Shown: positions 49,044 to 56,192 of the stretch, piece by piece
How positions within the stretch are numbered: position 1 is the first letter of the stretch
How the letters are laid out: each line of letters opens with the position of its first letter
Assembly: GCF_022479115.1 (NCBI RefSeq)
Contig: NZ_CP092497.1
Span: 372,001-436,000 of the forward strand
From: Amycolatopsis sp. EV170708-02-1
GTDB lineage: Bacteria > Actinomycetota > Actinomycetes > Mycobacteriales > Pseudonocardiaceae
Direction of reading: 5' to 3'
DNA: 64,000 nt
Position numbers and translations under genes: made by a program
Notes under the pieces: generated by a model
Seen by the model: only the letters and a program-made list of their open reading frames with translations
The model's database searches: none
Told to the model about the DNA's origin: nothing

Positions 49044-49457
49044 TTGGACAAGGAAAGCGACCTCATCCGGGGGACGATCGTCTTCGGCCTGCGCACTTTC
49101 GGTGCGGATCCGCTCCCCGTCCAAGCCGATCTCGAATACGACCCCGAAGACCCCTATGCCGTCGTGGTGGCCTACCACTCGGGCGGCGGGACGGTCCGGT
49201 GGATGTTCGGCCGTGATCTCCTCGCGGACGGGCTCCTCACCCCATCGGGTGAGGGCGATGTGATCATCAGCCCGGCCGACGACACCTCGATCGTGATTTT
49301 CGCGCTCAGCGCGCCCGACGGCTGCGCGGTACTCGAAGCCCCGGCGCAGGAGCTGGCCGAATTCCTCGACCGTACCTACGACGTCGTCCCCGCCGGGTCC
49401 GAGCCGGAATGGTTCGACTTCGACCAGGAGATCGGCAAACTCGTCACCGAGTCCTGA
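49044..49457 (+). CDS. SsgA-like (SALP) sporulation/cell-division protein
   Basis: A 137-residue SsgA-family protein. Conserved features are VQADLEYDPEDPYAVVVAYH, TVRWMFGRDLLADGLLTPSG, GDVIISP and LEAPAQELAEFLDRTYDVVP. SALPs occur only in morphologically complex actinomycetes and recruit or time division and wall-remodelling machinery during septation. TTG 49044 follows a GGGG-containing ribosome site. Which SALP subtype this is cannot be decided. Confidence 0.92.
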   Translation: MDKESDLIRGTIVFGLRTFGADPLPVQADLEYDPEDPYAVVVAYHSGGGTVRWMFGRDLLADGLLTPSGEGDVIISPADDTSIVIFALSAPDGCAVLEAPAQELAEFLDRTYDVVPAGSEPEWFDFDQEIGKLVTES

Positions 49458-49514
49458 CCACCGGTCTCGACCCGGTGGCGGCACCGCTCGCGCGGTGCCG
49501 CCCGCAACCTCGGG

Positions 49515-50519
49515 TCAGGCGAGTTCGCGCAGCCCCGGGACGACCTGCTCGGAGAACGACCGCAGGAACCGCTCCTGGTCGTGGCCGGGACCGTGGAAGA
49601 CGAGGTGGTTGAAGCCCGCCTCGACGTACGGCTTGATCTGCTCGACGGCGTCGGCCGGGTCGGAGGTCACGATCCAGCGGCGGGCGACCTGTTCGATCGG
49701 CAGCGCGTCCGCGGCCTTCTCCATTTCGGCCGGGTCCTCGATACCCGCCTTCTGCTCCGGCGTCAGTGAGAGCGGAGCCCAGAACCGGGTGTTCTCCAGC
49801 GCCTGCGCCGGATCCGGGTCGTAGGACAGTTTGATCTCGATCATCTTGTCGATGTCGCCGGTGCTGCGGCCCGCCTGCTCCGCGCCTTCCGCGACCGCGG
49901 GCAGCAGCTTCTCGGTGTAGAGCTCCATCCCCTTGCCGCTCGTGCAGATGAAACCGTCACCCTGCTTGCCGACGTACTTCGCCATCACCGGGCCGCCCGC
50001 CGCGATGTAGATCGGCACCCCGCCCTCGGGCCGGTCGTACACGGTGGCGTCGGTGGTCTGGAAGTACTCGCCCTCGAACGTGACGCGCTCCTCGGACCAC
50101 AGTTTGCGCATCAGGTCGATCGCCTCGCGCAGCCGCGCGAACCGCTCCTTGAACGCGGGCCACTCGATACGGGCGACCGCGACCTCGTTGAGGGCCTCAC
50201 CGCTGCCGACGCCGAGCAGGACGCGGCCCGGGTACAGGCTGCCGAGCGTGCCGAACGCCTGCGCGACCACGGCCGGGTTGTAGCGGAAGGTCGCGGTCAG
50301 CACGCTGGTGCCGAGGACCACCCGTTCGGTGCGCTCGCCGACCGCCGCCATCCACGCGAAGGAGAACGGCGCGTGCCCGCCCTGGTGCCGCCAGGGCTGG
50401 AAATGGTCGCTGACCATCACGCTGTCCAGCCCCACCTGCTCGGCGAGCACGGAGTACTCGACGAGGTCGCGCGGGCCGAACTGCTCGGCCGACGCCTTGT
50501 AACCGATCTTCAGTGCCAT
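49515..50519 (-). CDS. fgd: F420-dependent glucose-6-phosphate dehydrogenase
   Basis: A 334-residue protein closely similar along its whole length to mycobacterial Fgd1: [92 protein letters not shown] and [15 protein letters not shown]. It oxidises glucose-6-phosphate to 6-phosphogluconolactone and reduces F420, supplying F420H2 to the LLM enzymes elsewhere in the window. Residues of the sugar-phosphate pocket (SGKG and the flanking K) are present. Confidence 0.93.
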   Translation of the reverse strand: MALKIGYKASAEQFGPRDLVEYSVLAEQVGLDSVMVSDHFQPWRHQGGHAPFSFAWMAAVGERTERVVLGTSVLTATFRYNPAVVAQAFGTLGSLYPGRVLLGVGSGEALNEVAVARIEWPAFKERFARLREAIDLMRKLWSEERVTFEGEYFQTTDATVYDRPEGGVPIYIAAGGPVMAKYVGKQGDGFICTSGKGMELYTEKLLPAVAEGAEQAGRSTGDIDKMIEIKLSYDPDPAQALENTRFWAPLSLTPEQKAGIEDPAEMEKAADALPIEQVARRWIVTSDPADAVEQIKPYVEAGFNHLVFHGPGHDQERFLRSFSEQVVPGLRELA

Positions 50520-50849
50520 CCGGGGTCACCACCTGGGCTCTTGGGTTGTTCCGCTCTTCACCTTGGCACAGAGTCGATCAGCCGCGCCCATGCCTCGGCG
50601 GGGTGAAGATGTCGGGAACACCACTGCGCGCACGGGAATGCGCGTGGAAAGGCCCCGTACCCGCCCTCGCCCTCCGGGACCGGCACGTGGTGATGAACTG
50701 TGCCGTTTGCGCCGTCACCTGTGTGCCGTGCTGGGCGGGTGATCGGGGAGTCGAACCCCACGCTGCCCGCGACGTACCAGGAGGCGGACCGGAATACCGC
50801 CGGTCCTCGGCTTGTGCCCGCTTCCCGGAGGGCTACCTTCTTTCCACGT
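50520..50849. other. Intergenic region carrying a tRNA-like remnant
   Basis: No protein gene is seen between Fgd and the DIP1984 gene. Apart from the tRNA-like stretch at 50732-50821, I recognise no promoter, hairpin or repeat here. Confidence 0.55.
50732..50821 (-). tRNA. Degenerate tRNA-like sequence (3' half well preserved)
   Basis: Read on the minus strand, the last 40 bases look like a tRNA 3' half: a T-arm GTGGGGTTCGACTCCCC, then GATCACCCGC and an encoded CCA. A 90-base model can be drawn from GCGGGCA at 50821, with a hairpin GGACCGG/CCGGTCC and 7-base loop at the anticodon position. However, only five of seven acceptor pairs form, U33 is missing and the D-arm is poor. It is either a pseudo-tRNA or the 3' fragment left by an integrated element. 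Confidence 0.3.
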
Positions 50850-51326
50850 TCAGTCCAGGAGGTCGGTCTCCCAGTTGGTGCGCTGGATCTCGACGTCGAC
50901 CACCCGGATCTCCCCGGCGACGCGGTCCGCGCGGGACCGCAGTTCCGCGACCGGCAGCGCGGAGAGGTAGCGCAGTTCCGAACGGAGCTGGCGGCCGTAA
51001 CCGCCCTGGTTGCGCCCCGCGGCGGCGTCGGCGGCCGCGGTCAGGACACCGTGCCTGAGCCGGAGGACGTCCCGGCGCGCGATCGCGTCGGTGATCGTGC
51101 CCTCCCCGAGCGAGGTCGCGGCGTTGGTCCGGTTGATCCGCCGGATCAGCGATTCCAGTTCGTCCAGCGCGGTTTCGGCTTCGACGAGCAGGGCGGAGGC
51201 GTCTTCCGACGGTTCCTCGCCCTCCTGGTGCCGCGCGTTGTCGACGATGCGGGAGCGCAGTGCCTCCACCTTCTTGGTCGCGTCGGCGCGCAGAGCGAGC
51301 GCTTCGGCCAGCTTGATCCGGGACAT
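50850..51326 (-). CDS. DIP1984-family protein
   Basis: A 158-residue, highly helical protein of the DIP1984 (septicolysin-like) family: IKLAEALALRADATKKVEAL, NARHQEGEEPSEDASALL, LIRRINRTNAATSLGEGT and a closing EIRVVDVEIQRTNWETDLL. Members are cytosolic coiled-coil proteins of unknown function, often near mobile or restriction genes. ATG 51326 gives full family length. Confidence 0.88.
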   Translation of the reverse strand: MSRIKLAEALALRADATKKVEALRSRIVDNARHQEGEEPSEDASALLVEAETALDELESLIRRINRTNAATSLGEGTITDAIARRDVLRLRHGVLTAAADAAAGRNQGGYGRQLRSELRYLSALPVAELRSRADRVAGEIRVVDVEIQRTNWETDLLD

Positions 51327-51369
51327 GCCGGGAAGTATCGCCAAGATCCACGGCGGCCGCACCCGGTTT

Positions 51370-51897
51370 TCAGCCCGCCGGTGAATGTCTGCGGTAGGAC
51401 GAATCGGGCTCGGTGTACTCGATGCCGTTCTCGTCGAGCGCGTTGAAGACGGTGAACCGGCCGTGCGGGAAGACGAAGCCGAGCGCGACCATGCCGTTCG
51501 CCATGTCCCGTGTCGCGCACTCGAGCAGCTCGACGTCTTGGAGCACCTGACCCTCCAAAGCGGACAGTTCCGGGAAGACGTCCTGCCGCCACCGGAGCGG
51601 GCTGGGCTCGGCCGGGTCACCCCAGTCCCATGAGGACTTCCCGTACGGATCGATCGTGTTCCAGGTCAGGGAAAGCTCGTCGAACTTCCAGTGCGTGATC
51701 TCCAGCCGCTCTTCGCCGAAGTCGGCCACGACAGGCGCGTCCGAGAGCCACTCGGCGTACTCGGTGAACCAGGTCAGGTGGACAGCCCGCAACCGCTTGC
51801 CCACCAGGGAACGCAAGCGATCCCCGTGCGCCCTCCGGATCGCCTGGAGCCCGGAGAGCCACACGGGTTCGTAACCCTCGATGTCGAAGAACGCCAC
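51370..51897 (-). CDS. Uncharacterised protein, 175 aa
   Basis: No family recognised. The protein is acidic, tryptophan-rich (LTWFTEYAEWLSD, THWKFDELSLTWNTIDPYG) and without membrane segments. Its layout of alternating strands suggests a beta-rich intracellular protein; actinomycete paralogues of this kind are common. GTG 51897 has no ribosome site; TACT at about 51909 could be part of a -10 for a leaderless start. Confidence 0.55.
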   Translation of the reverse strand: MAFFDIEGYEPVWLSGLQAIRRAHGDRLRSLVGKRLRAVHLTWFTEYAEWLSDAPVVADFGEERLEITHWKFDELSLTWNTIDPYGKSSWDWGDPAEPSPLRWRQDVFPELSALEGQVLQDVELLECATRDMANGMVALGFVFPHGRFTVFNALDENGIEYTEPDSSYRRHSPAG

Positions 51898-51914
51898 CGA
51901 GCGAGTATGCCGGG

Positions 51915-52331
51915 TCAGTCGTAGGACAGGGCTTCCACCAGTTCACCGCTGTCCGGGTTGGGCAGGGCCCTGGCCACGTCGGCCTGCGCCACGATGCCGA
52001 CGAGCTTGTGCCCGTCGATCACCGGCAGGCGCCGGACCTTGTGGTTCGCCATGGTGCGCATGATCTCCTCGGCGTCGTCGTCCGCGCCGATCGTCACCGC
52101 CTCGCCCTGAGCCAGCTCCGAAGCGTGCAGCGCCCTCGGGTCCTTGCCTTCGGCCAGCACCTTCACCACGATGTCGCGATCGGTCAGCATGCCCTTGAGC
52201 TTGCCGTCCTCGCCGCAGATCGGTACCGCGCCCACGGACTCGGCGGCCATCTTCTTCGCCGCGTCGAGCACGGTTTCGGAGGCGGACACACAGGTCGCGC
52301 CCGCGGTCATGATGTCTCGTGCCGTGGTCAT
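51915..52331 (-). CDS. CBS-domain-pair protein
   Basis: A 138-residue protein consisting of two CBS motifs (ARDIMTAGATCVSASETVLD and VPICGEDGKLKGMLTDRDIV; then HKVRRLPVIDGHKLVGIVAQ). CBS pairs bind adenosyl ligands such as AMP or ATP and dimerise; this hypoxic/stress-response type (Hrp1-like) is typical of actinomycetes. ATG 52331 follows AAGGAG. A SigB/F-type promoter is at 52366-52390. Confidence 0.88.
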   Translation of the reverse strand: MTTARDIMTAGATCVSASETVLDAAKKMAAESVGAVPICGEDGKLKGMLTDRDIVVKVLAEGKDPRALHASELAQGEAVTIGADDDAEEIMRTMANHKVRRLPVIDGHKLVGIVAQADVARALPNPDSGELVEALSYD

Positions 52332-52365
52332 CCCATCGCTCCTTCCGTCAGGGTCCATCCACCGG

Positions 52366-52390
52366 ATACCCGGCTTCGGCGGGCCGACAC
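52366..52390 (-). promoter_or_regulatory. SigB/SigF-type promoter of the CBS gene
   Basis: Minus strand: GTGT (52390-52387), 15 bases, GGGTAT (52371-52366), 35 bases before the start at 52331. It overlaps the last codon of the upstream gene. Confidence 0.55.
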
Positions 52391-52391
52391 C

Positions 52392-53585
52392 TCAGGCCGC
52401 CGACGGCTCCAGAAGGATCTTGACGGCACCGTCCTGCTTCTTCTGGAAGATCTCGTAGGCGTGGGGCGCGTCCTTCAGCGGCATCTTGTGCGTCGCGAAT
52501 CCCTCGACGCCGAGCGGATCGGCGGAGTCGGTGATCAGCGGCATGATGTCGTCGATCCAGCGCCGGACGTTGGCCTGCCCCATCCGCAGGGTGAGCTGCT
52601 TGTCGAACAGGTCCATCATCGGCAGCGGGTCGACCATGCCGCCGTAGACGCCGCTCAGCGAGATCGTGCCGCCGCGACGGACGCAGTCGATGGCCGCGTA
52701 CAGCACGCTGAGCCGGTCGATCGCGGCCTTCTCGGTGATCTTCGCGCCGATCGGGTCGGGCAGCAGGGCGACCAGGTTCTGCGCCATTCGCCCGATCGGG
52801 GCACCGTGTGCCTCCATCCCGACGGCGTCGATCACCGAGTCCGCTCCCCGGCCGCCGGTGGTCTCGCGGATGAGGTCGCCGAGGTACTTGTGTTCACGCG
52901 TGTCGAAGGTGATGGCTCCGGCCGCGGCCGCCTTCGCGAGGCGTTCCGGCACCAGGTCGATGCCGATCACCTTGCCGGCGCCGCGGTGTTTCGCGATCCG
53001 GCAGCAGAACTGCCCGATCGGACCCAGCCCGAAGACCACGACCGTGCCGCCTTCCGGGATGTCCGCGTAGTCGACGGCCTGCCAAGCCGTGGGCACGACG
53101 TCGGAGAGGTACACGAACCGCTCGTCCGGCGGGCCGTCCGGCACCTTGATCGGGCCGTAGTGAGCCTGCGGGACGCGCAGGTATTCGGCCTGGCCGCCCG
53201 GGACCTGCCCGTAGAGCTTGGTGTAGCCGAGCAGCGCCGCGCCCTTGCCTCGTTCGGTGACCTGGGTGGTCTCGCATTGCGATTGCAGGCCGCGGTCGCA
53301 CATGAAGCAGTGGCCGCAGGAGATGTTGAAGGGGACGACGACGCGATCGCCGGGTTTCAGGTTCCTCACGCCGGAACCGACCTCTTCGACGATGCCCATG
53401 GGCTCGTGCCCGAGGATGTCGCCCTCGTCGATGAAGGCGCCGAGGACCTCGTAAAGGTGCAGGTCGGACCCGCAGATACCGGTCGAGGTGATCCGCACGA
53501 CCGCGTCGGTCGGTTCGACCAGTTTCGGATCCGGGACGGTGTCGACCCGGACATCGCGTTTGCCGTGCCAGGTGACGGCCTTCAT
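52392..53585 (-). CDS. Zinc-dependent alcohol/formaldehyde dehydrogenase-like protein
   Basis: A 397-residue medium-chain zinc dehydrogenase of the glutathione-independent formaldehyde dehydrogenase type. Catalytic zinc ligands lie in STGICGSDLHLYE and GDILGHEPMG; the structural zinc site is CGHCFMCDRGLQSQC; the NAD motif is VVVFGLGPIGQFCCRIA followed by VIGIDLVPER. Exact substrate is uncertain. ATG 53585; a SigB/F-type promoter at 53623-53647 and the CBS gene downstream place it in the stress group. Confidence 0.85.
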   Translation of the reverse strand: MKAVTWHGKRDVRVDTVPDPKLVEPTDAVVRITSTGICGSDLHLYEVLGAFIDEGDILGHEPMGIVEEVGSGVRNLKPGDRVVVPFNISCGHCFMCDRGLQSQCETTQVTERGKGAALLGYTKLYGQVPGGQAEYLRVPQAHYGPIKVPDGPPDERFVYLSDVVPTAWQAVDYADIPEGGTVVVFGLGPIGQFCCRIAKHRGAGKVIGIDLVPERLAKAAAAGAITFDTREHKYLGDLIRETTGGRGADSVIDAVGMEAHGAPIGRMAQNLVALLPDPIGAKITEKAAIDRLSVLYAAIDCVRRGGTISLSGVYGGMVDPLPMMDLFDKQLTLRMGQANVRRWIDDIMPLITDSADPLGVEGFATHKMPLKDAPHAYEIFQKKQDGAVKILLEPSAA

Positions 53586-53622
53586 GGTGCTCCCTTCGGC
53601 GAGTGGCTCTGCTCCCCGCCGG

Positions 53623-53647
53623 ATGCCCGTCCGCGTATCCGGCAAAC
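53623..53647 (-). promoter_or_regulatory. SigB/SigF-type promoter of the zinc dehydrogenase
   Basis: Minus strand: GTTT (53647-53644), 15 bases, GGGCAT (53628-53623), 38 bases before the start codon. The -10 has C in place of the fourth-position T. Confidence 0.5.
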
Positions 53648-53674
53648 CTCGCCGTTCCGTGCCACCGTGGATGC

Positions 53675-54034
53675 ATGCGCACCCGGATGCTCGCCGTCGC
53701 CGTCGACTGCCGTGAGGCCGAAGCACTGGCCGCGTTCTGGAAGGAAGCACTCGGCTACCCCGAGACCGAGCGGTGGACCGACGGTCATGGCGTGACCTAT
53801 GTCGAGCTGAAGAGCCCCGGCGTGCCGAGCCTGCTCTTCCAGCCGGTGCCCGAGGGGAAGTCGGGCAAGAACCGGCTGCACCTCGACCTCGCGCCCACCG
53901 AACTCGAGCAGCGCGAAGAGGTCGCCCGGCTCGTGTCACTCGGCGCCAGGATCGTCGAAGACCCCGAGTCGGACGACTGGGTCGTCATGGCCGATCCGGA
54001 AGAGAACGAGTTCTGCGTGCTGCCGCGGCGTTGA
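53675..54034 (+). CDS. VOC-superfamily (glyoxalase-like) protein
   Basis: A 119-residue single-module VOC protein: LAVAVDCREAEALAAFWKEA at the start, LLFQPVPEGKSGKNRLHLDL mid-protein, and DDWVVMADPEENEFCVLPRR, the characteristic actinomycete ending. Ligand unknown. ATG 53675. Divergent from the zinc dehydrogenase and followed by a long hairpin. Confidence 0.85.
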   Translation: MRTRMLAVAVDCREAEALAAFWKEALGYPETERWTDGHGVTYVELKSPGVPSLLFQPVPEGKSGKNRLHLDLAPTELEQREEVARLVSLGARIVEDPESDDWVVMADPEENEFCVLPRR

Positions 54035-54051
54035 ACCTCCTGAGCCGTTTG

Positions 54052-54103
54052 GGGCTCGTGAGTGGCAAGGACGGTTCTAACCGTCCTCAACACTCACGAG
54101 CCC
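54052..54103. terminator. Hairpin with GGGCTCGTGAGTG arms
   Basis: Outer arms GGGCTCGTGAGTG (54052-54064) and CACTCACGAGCCC (54091-54103) plus an inner AGGACGGTT/AACCGTCCT stem form a long hairpin between the convergent VOC and small-protein genes, 8 bases from the latter's stop. A half copy is at 33400-33420. Confidence 0.7.
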
Positions 54104-54111
54104 GAATGGCC

Positions 54112-54312
54112 TCAGGCGGCCTCGTCCTCGGTCCGCACCGCCTTTTCGGAATGCAGCCCCAGCATCTCCAGCAGCATCCGGCAGTCCGTCGCGTCGCGGG
54201 CGTTCGCGACCACCGCTTCGGTCGCCTTGCGCAACACCGCCGCCCGCACGGTCGTCGCCCCACCGTCGACCAGTTCCCGCACCGGACGCAATTCCTCGAT
54301 CGGGTTCCCCAT
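54112..54312 (-). CDS. Small conserved protein, paralogue of 22583-22774
   Basis: A 66-residue protein of unknown function: PIEELRPVRELVDGGATTVR, then ANARDATDCRMLLEMLGLHS, the block shared with the gene at 22583-22774, and an acidic tail. A weaker SigB/F-like promoter (GCTT, 14 bases, CGGTAT) lies at 54340-54363. Two copies within one window, both beside stress-type promoters, suggest a real small-protein family. Confidence 0.65.
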   Translation of the reverse strand: MGNPIEELRPVRELVDGGATTVRAAVLRKATEAVVANARDATDCRMLLEMLGLHSEKAVRTEDEAA

Positions 54313-54458
54313 GACCCACCTCCGTCGTCCCTTTCGTTGATACCGGATTCCGGCTGGGAAAGCCCCCGTGTTCTTGCGGTCCGGCGGCGCCTCCGCCGGT
54401 TTCTCCCTAGACTGAAGCCATTCGGACGAGCGGACGGAGCGGGGAACTGACCACCGAG

Positions 54459-54953
54459 TTGCGCGGGGAGATCGTGACACTGACCCCGGTCACCGAGGCC
54501 CACGTCCCGGACCTGCGGCGGATCCGCGGCACGGCCGAGGTCGGGGCGCGCTGGGGTTCGGTCGACGACTCCCCCACCTGGCCGTTCGACGACCCCACGA
54601 CCGCCTGTTTCACGGTACTGGAAGGGAACGTCGTCCGAGGCTTCGTCCAGTACGGCGAGGAGGAGGACCCGATGTACCGGCACGCGTCGGTCGACCTCTT
54701 CCTCGACCCGGCCGCGCACGGCCGGGGGCTGGGCACGGACACCGTCCGCACGATGGCGCGGCATCTCCTGCACGATCGCGGGCACCATCGGCTGGTGATC
54801 GATCCCGCCGTGGACAACGACGCCGCCATCCGCTGCTACAAGGCCGTCGGCTTCCGCGAGGTCGGTGTGATGCGCGGCTACGAACGCGACACCGACGGCG
54901 AGGGCTGGCACGACGGGTTGCTGATGGACTTGCTCGCCGAAGACCTCACGTAG
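54459..54953 (+). CDS. GNAT acetyltransferase, aminoglycoside 6'-N-acetyltransferase-like
   Basis: A 164-residue GNAT protein: LRGEIVTLTPVTEAHVPDLR, VDLFLDPAAHGRGLGTDTVR (acetyl-CoA loop HGRGLG) and VDNDAAIRCYKAVGFREVGV. The pattern is that of AAC(6')-like proteins, but chromosomal copies often have other substrates, so resistance is not claimed. TTG 54459 is the best start. Its last 76 bases overlap the convergent EamA gene. Confidence 0.75.
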   Translation: MRGEIVTLTPVTEAHVPDLRRIRGTAEVGARWGSVDDSPTWPFDDPTTACFTVLEGNVVRGFVQYGEEEDPMYRHASVDLFLDPAAHGRGLGTDTVRTMARHLLHDRGHHRLVIDPAVDNDAAIRCYKAVGFREVGVMRGYERDTDGEGWHDGLLMDLLAEDLT

Positions 54954-55813
54954 CGCGTCAGCGCGACTCCGAGCAGCACCACCGCCATCCCGGCGAGCAC
55001 CCGCGGGCCGAGGTCCTCGCCGAGCACGATCGCGCCCAGCGCGACCGAGACGACCGGCAGCAGGTACCCGACCGTCGCCGCGGAGGTCGCGCCTTCGTCG
55101 GCGATGAGGCGGTAGTTGAGGTAGAAGGTGACGCCGGTGCCGAAGATCCCGAGGACCACGACGGCGAGCACCGCGGTCACGTTCAGCGGCCCGGCCGGTG
55201 CGGCGTCGAAGGGCAGCGCGAGCGCGCTGAGCCCGGTGGCGGTCAGCAGCTGGGCGGCGGAGATCGCGACCGGACCGCCTTCGCCGACGAGTTTCCTTCC
55301 CATGTAAGCGAAAGCGACCGCGTAACTGATTCCGGCGCCGAGCAGGGCCAGCGTCCCCCAGCCCAGCAGGCCGCTCTTCTGCCAGGGCGCGAAGATCAGC
55401 AGGATGCCGGCGAAACCGAGGACGAGCCCGCCAACGCGGACCACCGTGAGCCGTCGTTCGGTGCCGATCCCGATCCCGATCAGCAACGACCACAGCGGCG
55501 TCGTCGCGTTCATCACCCCCGCGACGCCGGAATCCACGGTCAGTTCACCGATACTGAACAACGCGAACGGCAAGGCGTTGCAGAAGAACGCGGCGACGAG
55601 GAGCCTGCCCCAGATCCGGCGGCCGCGCGGGAGGCGTTGCCCGGCCCATCGGCTCAGCACGAGAAGGACGGCCGCGCCGAGGGCGCAGCGGATGACGGTC
55701 ACCTGAACGGGCGGCAGCCCGGTCAGCGCGAGCTTGATCCACAGGAACCCCGATCCCCACGCCCACGCGAGAACGCCCATCCGGGCCAGGGTTCCCGGCG
55801 CGCCGATGTTCAC
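54878..55813 (-). CDS. EamA-family transporter
   Basis: A 311-residue membrane protein with ten predicted segments in two EamA repeats: WGSGFLWIKLALTGLPPVQV, FALFSIGELTVDSGVAGVMN and TPLWSLLIGIGIG in the first half, ISYAVAFAYMGRKLV and YLLPVVSVALGAIVLGEDLG in the second. A drug/metabolite exporter of unknown substrate. GTG 55813 follows AAAGGA. The C-terminal tail (SASKSISNPSCQPSPS) is encoded opposite the GNAT gene. Confidence 0.85.
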   Translation of the reverse strand: MNIGAPGTLARMGVLAWAWGSGFLWIKLALTGLPPVQVTVIRCALGAAVLLVLSRWAGQRLPRGRRIWGRLLVAAFFCNALPFALFSIGELTVDSGVAGVMNATTPLWSLLIGIGIGTERRLTVVRVGGLVLGFAGILLIFAPWQKSGLLGWGTLALLGAGISYAVAFAYMGRKLVGEGGPVAISAAQLLTATGLSALALPFDAAPAGPLNVTAVLAVVVLGIFGTGVTFYLNYRLIADEGATSAATVGYLLPVVSVALGAIVLGEDLGPRVLAGMAVVLLGVALTRYVRSSASKSISNPSCQPSPSVSRS

Positions 55814-56192
55814 TTGGTTCCTTTCGCCGGGCCGCTCGATACCTCTCCAAGCTGCCTCGGGCGACTCGTCAGGACAAGTGAAAAGATCTACACCGACGTT
55901 AAGCGGTCCTACATGTTCCGAAAGGTCCCGGTCGTGGCCGCCGGAACGGGCGGCCACGACCGGTTTCCGAGGAGATCAGCACTCGCCCGGTGTTCGCAAG
56001 GCGGAACAGGGCCTGCTCACATTTCGCGGTCGCGCATGATCCACCTCCCTTTCGACCGGCGCACCGGTGGGGAACGGGCGCGTTCTCGCACAGTTTGGGG
56101 GCAGAGTTCGCGTCCGCGCACACCCGGTGGCCATGTTGTGACCCAGGTAATGGGAAGGTTGTGGCACGATCTGCCGCGAAGCGGGGAGAAAG
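55814..56192. other. Intergenic region with a 15-bp perfect hairpin and a possible minute gene
   Basis: Arms CCGGTCGTGGCCGCC (55928-55942) and complement (55949-55963) form a perfect stem. Just beyond it on the minus strand, AAGGGAGGTG precedes two tiny frames: ATG at 56038 with six codons, and GTG at 56044 with 22 codons (ends RTPGEC) stopping at 55976. A short minus-strand transcript ended by the hairpin is possible. The rest is the upstream region of the regulator at 56193. Confidence 0.45.

Noticed and set aside
50732..50821. Functional tRNA gene
   Set aside because: Acceptor pairing is incomplete, U33 is absent and the D-arm is poor. Kept only as a low-confidence remnant.
54459..54953. 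Aminoglycoside resistance gene
   Set aside because: The AAC(6')-like pattern is shared with many chromosomal GNAT enzymes of other function; nothing in context supports resistance.
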